10,547 nucleotides of DNA, from assembly GCA_964611195.1 (NCBI GenBank), contig CAZSXA010000073.1, positions 1-10,547 on the forward strand. The letters run 5' to 3'. Shown in pieces: positions 7,206 through 10,547 of this stretch. The translations under genes and the position numbers were made by a program. Numbering within the stretch: position 1 is the first letter of the stretch; each line of letters starts with the position of its first letter. This stretch comes from JADLGL01 sp964611195. GTDB lineage: Bacteria; Pseudomonadota; Alphaproteobacteria; Rhizobiales; Kaistiaceae. The notes under the pieces were generated by a model that was not told where the DNA came from, did no database searches, and saw only the letters and a program-made list of their open reading frames with translations.

Positions 7206-7227
7206 CCACTGAAGGAAGCATCCTCCT

Positions 7228-8022
7228 ATGGCAAAGCTCGACAGACCAGGCACCGCATGGATAACCGGCGCATCGAGCGGTATCGGCCGCGCGCTTGCCC
7301 TCGCGCTGGCCAAACGCGGGTGGACGGTTGCCGTTTCGGCACGTGGAGCCGACGGCCTCGAGGCGCTCGCGGAGGAGGATGCCGAAGGCCGCATCGTCCC
7401 GTTCCCGGTCGACATCACGAAGCCCCGCAATGTCGAGACGCTGGTGACCAACCTTGAGGAACGGCTCGGCCCGATCGATCTCGCCATCCTCAATGCCGGC
7501 ACGCATATCCCGGTTTCCGGGCACAATTTCAGCCGCAAGGATGTAGCGACGCTGATCGAGACCAACCTCATCGGCTCCGTGAACTGTCTCGGCGCCCTGA
7601 TCCCCCGCTTCGTCAAGCGGCGCGGAGGCGAGATCGCCGTCGTTGCTTCGATGACCGGCTATCGCGGTCTGCCCACGTCGGCCGGCTATGGCGCCACCAA
7701 GGCCGGTCTCATCAACATGGCGGAGGCGCTGAAGCCCGAACTCGAACTCCACGACGTCTCGATTCGGCTGATCAATCCCGGCTTCGTCGACACGCCGCTA
7801 ACGCGGAAGAACCCGTTCCCGATGCCGTTCCTTACGCCGGTCGACAAGGCAGCCGAGGTGATCCTTCGGAAGCTCGGCGGGCGGCGGTTCGAAATCACCG
7901 TGCCCTGGCAGATGACGATCTTCCTGAAGCTGCTGCGGATCGTGCCGAACGGCCTCGCCTTCGCCGTCACAAGGCGGATCACACCGGCGCCCGGGGAGAG
8001 CGGCGAGAAGGCCAACGCGTAG
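7228..8022 (+). CDS. Short-chain dehydrogenase/reductase (SDR) family oxidoreductase
   Basis: The product is 264 aa, normal for a classical SDR. Rossmann motif TGASSGIG at 13-20 binds NAD(P); R39 after strand 2 (SARG) hints at NADPH. NAG is at 89-91, and the catalytic tetrad N113, S141, Y154 and K158 (YGATK) is complete, so the enzyme should be active. NPGFVDTP (183-190) is the conserved loop after strand 6. The C-terminal part (about 222-250: WQMTIFLKLLRIVPNGLAF) is hydrophobic, as in SDRs acting on lipids near the membrane. It is the second gene of an operon with the Trp/Cys-rich protein. AGGA (7213-7216) serves as SD at a rather long 11-nt spacing. An SDR belongs to the R. sphaeroides RpoE cluster (RSP1087, from memory), so the substrate may be an oxidised lipid; this is inferred. 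It ends 15 nt before the convergent DUF1365 gene. Confidence 0.9.
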   Translation: MAKLDRPGTAWITGASSGIGRALALALAKRGWTVAVSARGADGLEALAEEDAEGRIVPFPVDITKPRNVETLVTNLEERLGPIDLAILNAGTHIPVSGHNFSRKDVATLIETNLIGSVNCLGALIPRFVKRRGGEIAVVASMTGYRGLPTSAGYGATKAGLINMAEALKPELELHDVSIRLINPGFVDTPLTRKNPFPMPFLTPVDKAAEVILRKLGGRRFEITVPWQMTIFLKLLRIVPNGLAFAVTRRITPAPGESGEKANA

Positions 8023-8037
8023 GAATAACGAACGGCG

Positions 8038-8817
8038 CTAGCGCGGCGAGCCGGATTCGCCGACGGACGCGCTGATCGGCTGGGCCGCGGGGGCGTGGCG
8101 CCGGAAAGGGACGCCCTTCCGCCACAGCTTCAACGCTTCCCAGTGGATGCCACCGATGACCTTCAGCGTCATCAGCGGATAGGCGAAGAGCGCCCTGAGG
8201 AGGTTGCGGTCTGTCAGCTCCTGCCGCTCGCCCCGGAAGGCGGCGGTGAGCATGATCTCGTCGCCGTCGGCGAGCGTGATGCCGAGGTTGACCCGTTCCC
8301 CGGGCGGCTCGATGGCGAAACGGTAGCGGCCGGCGACGGGCAGGAATGGCGAGACATAGAACACCTTGTTCGCGGACTGGCGAACGATGCCGCTCTCCCC
8401 GTCGACGGGGATCACGTAGCTGTGGCGCTCGGAATAGGTGTTGGCCACTTCATAGACGATGGCGGCGAGCGTCTCGTCACGGCGATAGCAGAAGAAGACG
8501 CTGAGCGGGTTGAAGGCGTAGCCCAACATCCGCGGGTAGGCGAGCAGCGCCACGCGCCCGCCAGCAATGTCGATCCCGGCCTCCGCCAGCCTCTCGTCGA
8601 CCCACTCGCGCAGGCCGCTGGACGCGCCCTCGCCGTGATCCGACTGCCGGAACGAAAGCACACCGCCACGGTCGAAGCGGAGAAGTCTCAGCTTGTTCGT
8701 CAGCGCCTCGCGCTCGTCGAGGTCGATGAGCAGCGAGAACACGCGGTAGCTCAGCATGTGCCGTTTGGGACGCCGCCGATTGTGGACGACGCGGCCGGTG
8801 TAGATCGCCGACTTCAC
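8038..8817 (-). CDS. DUF1365 domain-containing protein (furan fatty acid pathway candidate)
   Basis: The product is 259 aa from GTG 8817-8815, which overlaps the stop of the upstream FAD enzyme as GTGA; SD GGAGG (8825-8829) lies 7 nt away inside that gene. The PF07103 (DUF1365) pattern is clear along the whole length: YTGRVVHNRRRPKRHML (6-22), YPRMLGYAFNPLSVFFCY (94-111), NTYSERHSY (126-134), KVFYVSPF (151-158) and KVIGGIHWEALKLWRKG (219-235). DUF1365 genes are habitually next to flavin amine-oxidase-like and CFA-like genes. In R. sphaeroides the pair RSP1090/RSP1091 is needed to turn the methylated unsaturated chain into furan fatty acid (UfaO/UfaD; I do not firmly recall which is which). 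There is no membrane helix or signal; His/Tyr/Asn-rich motifs may form the active site. It is the last gene of its operon. Confidence 0.9.
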   Translation of the reverse strand: MKSAIYTGRVVHNRRRPKRHMLSYRVFSLLIDLDEREALTNKLRLLRFDRGGVLSFRQSDHGEGASSGLREWVDERLAEAGIDIAGGRVALLAYPRMLGYAFNPLSVFFCYRRDETLAAIVYEVANTYSERHSYVIPVDGESGIVRQSANKVFYVSPFLPVAGRYRFAIEPPGERVNLGITLADGDEIMLTAAFRGERQELTDRNLLRALFAYPLMTLKVIGGIHWEALKLWRKGVPFRRHAPAAQPISASVGESGSPR

Positions 8818-10172
8818 GCTGCTGCCTCCGCAGGCTCCTTGGGCGCCGCCGGAGCGATCCGGTCGTCCGGGCGCGCCCAGGGGCGGCGCACGCCACCCAG
8901 CGCCTCGGCCACTGCGAGCCCGGACTGCAGGCCGTCTTCATGGAAGCCATAGCCGAAATAGGCGCCGCAGAACCAGGTCCCGCGCCTTCCCTGAAGGCGC
9001 CACAGATCCTGCTGCGCGGCAAGCGCAGTGCGGTCGAAATAGGGATGGCTGTAGCTGTAGCGCCCGATCACCGTGTCGGGGCGAGGCTGCCGGCCGGCAT
9101 TCAGCGTGACGAAGAGCGGATGGGCTTCGTCGATGTTCTGCAGCCGGTTCATCCAATAAGTGACGCTCATCTGCCGCCCGGACTGGGCGGACGAGCCGAC
9201 GAAGTTCCAGCTCGACCAGACGCGGCGGCGGCGCGGCATCAACGTTGCGTCGGTGTGAAGTACGGCATCGTTGTGCGTGTAGCCGAAGGCGCCGAGGATC
9301 TCCCGCTCCGCCGGATCGGCGTCGGCGAGCATCTCCAGCGCCTCGTCGGCATGGGCGGCGATCACGACATCGGAAAAGCGCTGGCTGTCGCCGCTGTCGT
9401 CGGTGATCGTCACCCCCAGCGGCGAACGCTCGATGCGGCTCACGCCGCGCCCGGGACGGACATCGCGGATCGCCGCCCGGAGCTTTTCGACATAGGAGCG
9501 GCTGCCGCCGGTGACGGTCCGCCAGGCCGGCCGCTTGGTGATGTCGAGTAGGCCGTGGCTGGCGTAGAAGCGGAGGAACGCCGCGACCGGGTAGGCGCGT
9601 ATCTCGCGCGGGGTCGTCGACCAGATCGCCGCCGACATCGGCAGGATGTGATACTCGGCGAATGCCTCCGAGTAGCCTTCGTGATGAAGGTACTCGCCAA
9701 GCGTCATGTCGGGCATGTCGCCACCGGCGGCGAGGCGCATCGCCTTCCGATAGAACCGCAAGAGATCGGCGGTCATCCGCAGGAATCGGGGCCGAACAAA
9801 GTTGCGGCGCTGCCCGAAATAGGCGTTGACCGAATCGCTGGAGTATTCGAGCCCGCCGCCATCAATGGAGGCGGAGAACGACATCCAGGACGGCTCGGTC
9901 TCAACGCCGAGATGACGGAAGAGCGCCGTCAGGTTCGGGTAGTTGCGCTCGTTGTAGACGATGAAGCCGGTGTCGACCGGGAGCGGCTTGCCAGCTCCCG
10001 GGACGTCGACCGTATGGGCGTGGCCTCCGATCCAGGCGTCCTTTTCGTAGAGCGTGACTTCGTGGCGCTGGCTCAGGAGCCACGCAGCGGAAAGTCCCGC
10101 CACGCCGCTGCCGATGACCGCTATCCGGGAGGCACGCTCCAGCGGAGCGGAAGGCGGCGTAAAATGGCGCAA
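8814..10172 (-). CDS. FAD-dependent amine-oxidase-like oxidoreductase (furan fatty acid pathway candidate)
   Basis: The product is 452 aa. The start is TTG 10172-10170: no ATG or GTG lies between the in-frame TGA at 10202-10200 and the FAD motif, and GAGG (10182-10185) sits 9 nt upstream. Dinucleotide-binding motif GSGVAG (21-26) is followed by E43 for the ribose and GG (49-50). VDTGFIVYNERNYPNLTALF (66-85), GGSRSYVEKL (222-231) and the C-terminal FAD-binding GTWFCGAYFGYGFHEDGL (398-415) mark the COG2907/flavin amine-oxidase family, related to phytoene desaturases. The likely role is oxidation or desaturation of a membrane lipid acyl chain. It is co-transcribed and translationally coupled with the DUF1365 gene, and divergent from the ECF sigma gene, as in R. 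sphaeroides (RSP1091 beside rpoE). The Pro/Ala tail after residue 430 looks unstructured. Confidence 0.9.
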   Translation of the reverse strand: MRHFTPPSAPLERASRIAVIGSGVAGLSAAWLLSQRHEVTLYEKDAWIGGHAHTVDVPGAGKPLPVDTGFIVYNERNYPNLTALFRHLGVETEPSWMSFSASIDGGGLEYSSDSVNAYFGQRRNFVRPRFLRMTADLLRFYRKAMRLAAGGDMPDMTLGEYLHHEGYSEAFAEYHILPMSAAIWSTTPREIRAYPVAAFLRFYASHGLLDITKRPAWRTVTGGSRSYVEKLRAAIRDVRPGRGVSRIERSPLGVTITDDSGDSQRFSDVVIAAHADEALEMLADADPAEREILGAFGYTHNDAVLHTDATLMPRRRRVWSSWNFVGSSAQSGRQMSVTYWMNRLQNIDEAHPLFVTLNAGRQPRPDTVIGRYSYSHPYFDRTALAAQQDLWRLQGRRGTWFCGAYFGYGFHEDGLQSGLAVAEALGGVRRPWARPDDRIAPAAPKEPAEAAA

Positions 10173-10206
10173 ATCGGGAAGCCTCGCTTTCCTGTTTCGT
10201 CAGAGC

Positions 10207-10236
10207 CCGGTACGGAAATCGGCTGCCGACGGATCA
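10207..10236 (-). promoter_or_regulatory. Candidate ECF sigma (RpoE-type) promoter of the FAD-enzyme operon
   Basis: On the minus strand TGATCC (10236-10231) is followed after 18 nt by TACCGG (10212-10207). Transcription would begin near 10200, leaving a leader of roughly 28 nt before TTG 10172 that carries the SD. The -35 box and spacing match what I recall of R. sphaeroides RpoE promoters (TGATCC, about 18 nt, then a TA-starting -10). Confidence 0.45.
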
Positions 10237-10250
10237 ATCATACAATCCAG

Positions 10251-10280
10251 TGATCCGACTGGTGCGCCGCGCCGTAAATG
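10251..10280 (+). promoter_or_regulatory. Candidate autoregulatory promoter of the ECF sigma gene
   Basis: TGATCC (10251-10256), an 18-nt spacer, then TAAATG (10275-10280) on the plus strand. Start of transcription would be near 10287, about 45 nt before ATG 10332. ECF sigma genes usually drive their own promoter, and this has the same -35 and spacing as the divergent element facing the FAD-enzyme operon. Confidence 0.5.
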
Positions 10281-10331
10281 TCGTCGATGCTGCAATCAGT
10301 TTCGCCCATGCCGGCAATATGGCACCCTCGC

Positions 10332-10547
10332 ATGACGACGCGGGGCACTGCTCCGACGTCCGGGATCAATAGGTTAGCGAAAGCGCCTTCGGCGGGAACA
10401 GTGAAGCAGAAGACGGACGGAGCGGCTCTTTCAGCCCTGCTTTGCGCCATAGGCGAAACGCAGGACAAGGAGGCGTTTGCCGAGCTCTTCAAGCATTTCG
10501 CGCCTCGGCTGAAGAGCTACATCATTCGACTTGGAAGCGACGCGGGC
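10332..10547 (+). CDS. ECF RNA polymerase sigma factor, RpoE/ChrR type (5' part only)
   Basis: From ATG 10332 the frame is open for 72 codons to the window edge. Residues 38-72 read ALLCAIGETQDKEAFAELFK (38-57) then HFAPRLKSYIIRLGSDAG (58-72 and beyond the motif), the start of sigma-70 region 2 (core-RNAP binding) as found in ECF sigmas: the A-F-x-x-L-F...F-A-P-R-L-K pattern. The start is uncertain: ATG 10332 has no visible SD and gives about 35 residues before region 2, whereas GTG 10401 (weak GGCGGGA upstream) gives a shorter N-terminus more usual for the family. The position, divergent from the FAD enzyme, and the cluster content point to the singlet-oxygen sigma RpoE, normally held by the zinc anti-sigma ChrR, expected as the next gene. 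Regions 2.3 to 4 are outside the window, so subgroup assignment rests on context. Confidence 0.78.
   Translation, partial: MTTRGTAPTSGINRLAKAPSAGTVKQKTDGAALSALLCAIGETQDKEAFAELFKHFAPRLKSYIIRLGSDAG

Larger units (their letters stand above)
10173..10331. promoter_or_regulatory. Divergent intergenic region between FAD enzyme and ECF sigma gene
   Basis: About 160 bp holding two outward-facing TGATCC elements (minus strand 10236-10231, plus strand 10251-10256) separated by 14 bp, described separately. No other gene is visible. Confidence 0.55.

Noticed and set aside
10238..10492. Minus-strand 84-aa frame over the sigma gene start
   Set aside because: It overlaps the sigma coding region and the candidate promoters and resembles no family.

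Overview
The window looks like a chromosomal piece of a GC-rich alphaproteobacterium (Rhizobiales/Rhodobacterales-like). The basis is strong G/C at third positions, frequent GTG/TTG starts, and a gene set that closely resembles the singlet-oxygen sigma factor RpoE/ChrR neighbourhood of Rhodobacter sphaeroides. I see no rRNA, tRNA, CRISPR, insertion sequence or prophage.

Layout. (1) 1-651, minus strand: a secreted ricin-B-type (beta-trefoil) lectin-like protein with three 46-residue repeats, cut by the left window edge. (2) 829-3048, minus strand: a large exported protein with a C-terminal phytase-like esterase domain, followed at 771-802 by a clear intrinsic terminator. (3) 3049-3349: a divergent intergenic region. 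(4) 3350-5428, plus strand: an MMPL/RND-type membrane transporter whose last 17 bases overlap the convergent gene that follows. (5) 5412-6626, minus strand: a SAM-dependent methyltransferase of the cyclopropane fatty acid synthase family. (6) 6627-6701: a short divergent promoter region with a 28-bp imperfect palindrome. (7) 6702-7205 and 7228-8022, plus strand: a two-gene operon of an unrecognised Trp/Cys-rich protein and a short-chain dehydrogenase. (8) 8038-8817 and 8814-10172, minus strand: a translationally coupled pair, an FAD-dependent amine-oxidase-like enzyme followed by a DUF1365 protein. (9) 10173-10331: a divergent intergenic region with two outward-facing TGATCC elements. (10) 10332 to the right edge: the start of an ECF sigma factor, divergent from the FAD enzyme.

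How the genes may work together. From memory, R. sphaeroides rpoE (RSP1092) lies next to a flavin amine-oxidase-like gene (RSP1091), a DUF1365-type gene (RSP1090) and an SDR gene (RSP1087), all RpoE-controlled. Its RpoE regulon also includes a CFA-family methyltransferase. These genes were linked to furan fatty acids, membrane scavengers of singlet oxygen: a methylase (UfaM) methylates an unsaturated acyl chain on phospholipid, then UfaD and UfaO desaturate and oxygenate it. The methyltransferase here lacks two of the bicarbonate-binding residues of true cyclopropane synthases, which fits a methylase of that type. I therefore infer a membrane-lipid photo-oxidative stress module under an ECF sigma factor whose anti-sigma gene (chrR-like) should lie just beyond the right edge. 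The Trp/Cys-rich protein and the SDR between the two halves are the least explained and most interesting members. The lectin-like, phytase-like and MMPL genes have no evident tie to this module except that the MMPL transporter is tail-to-tail with the methyltransferase.
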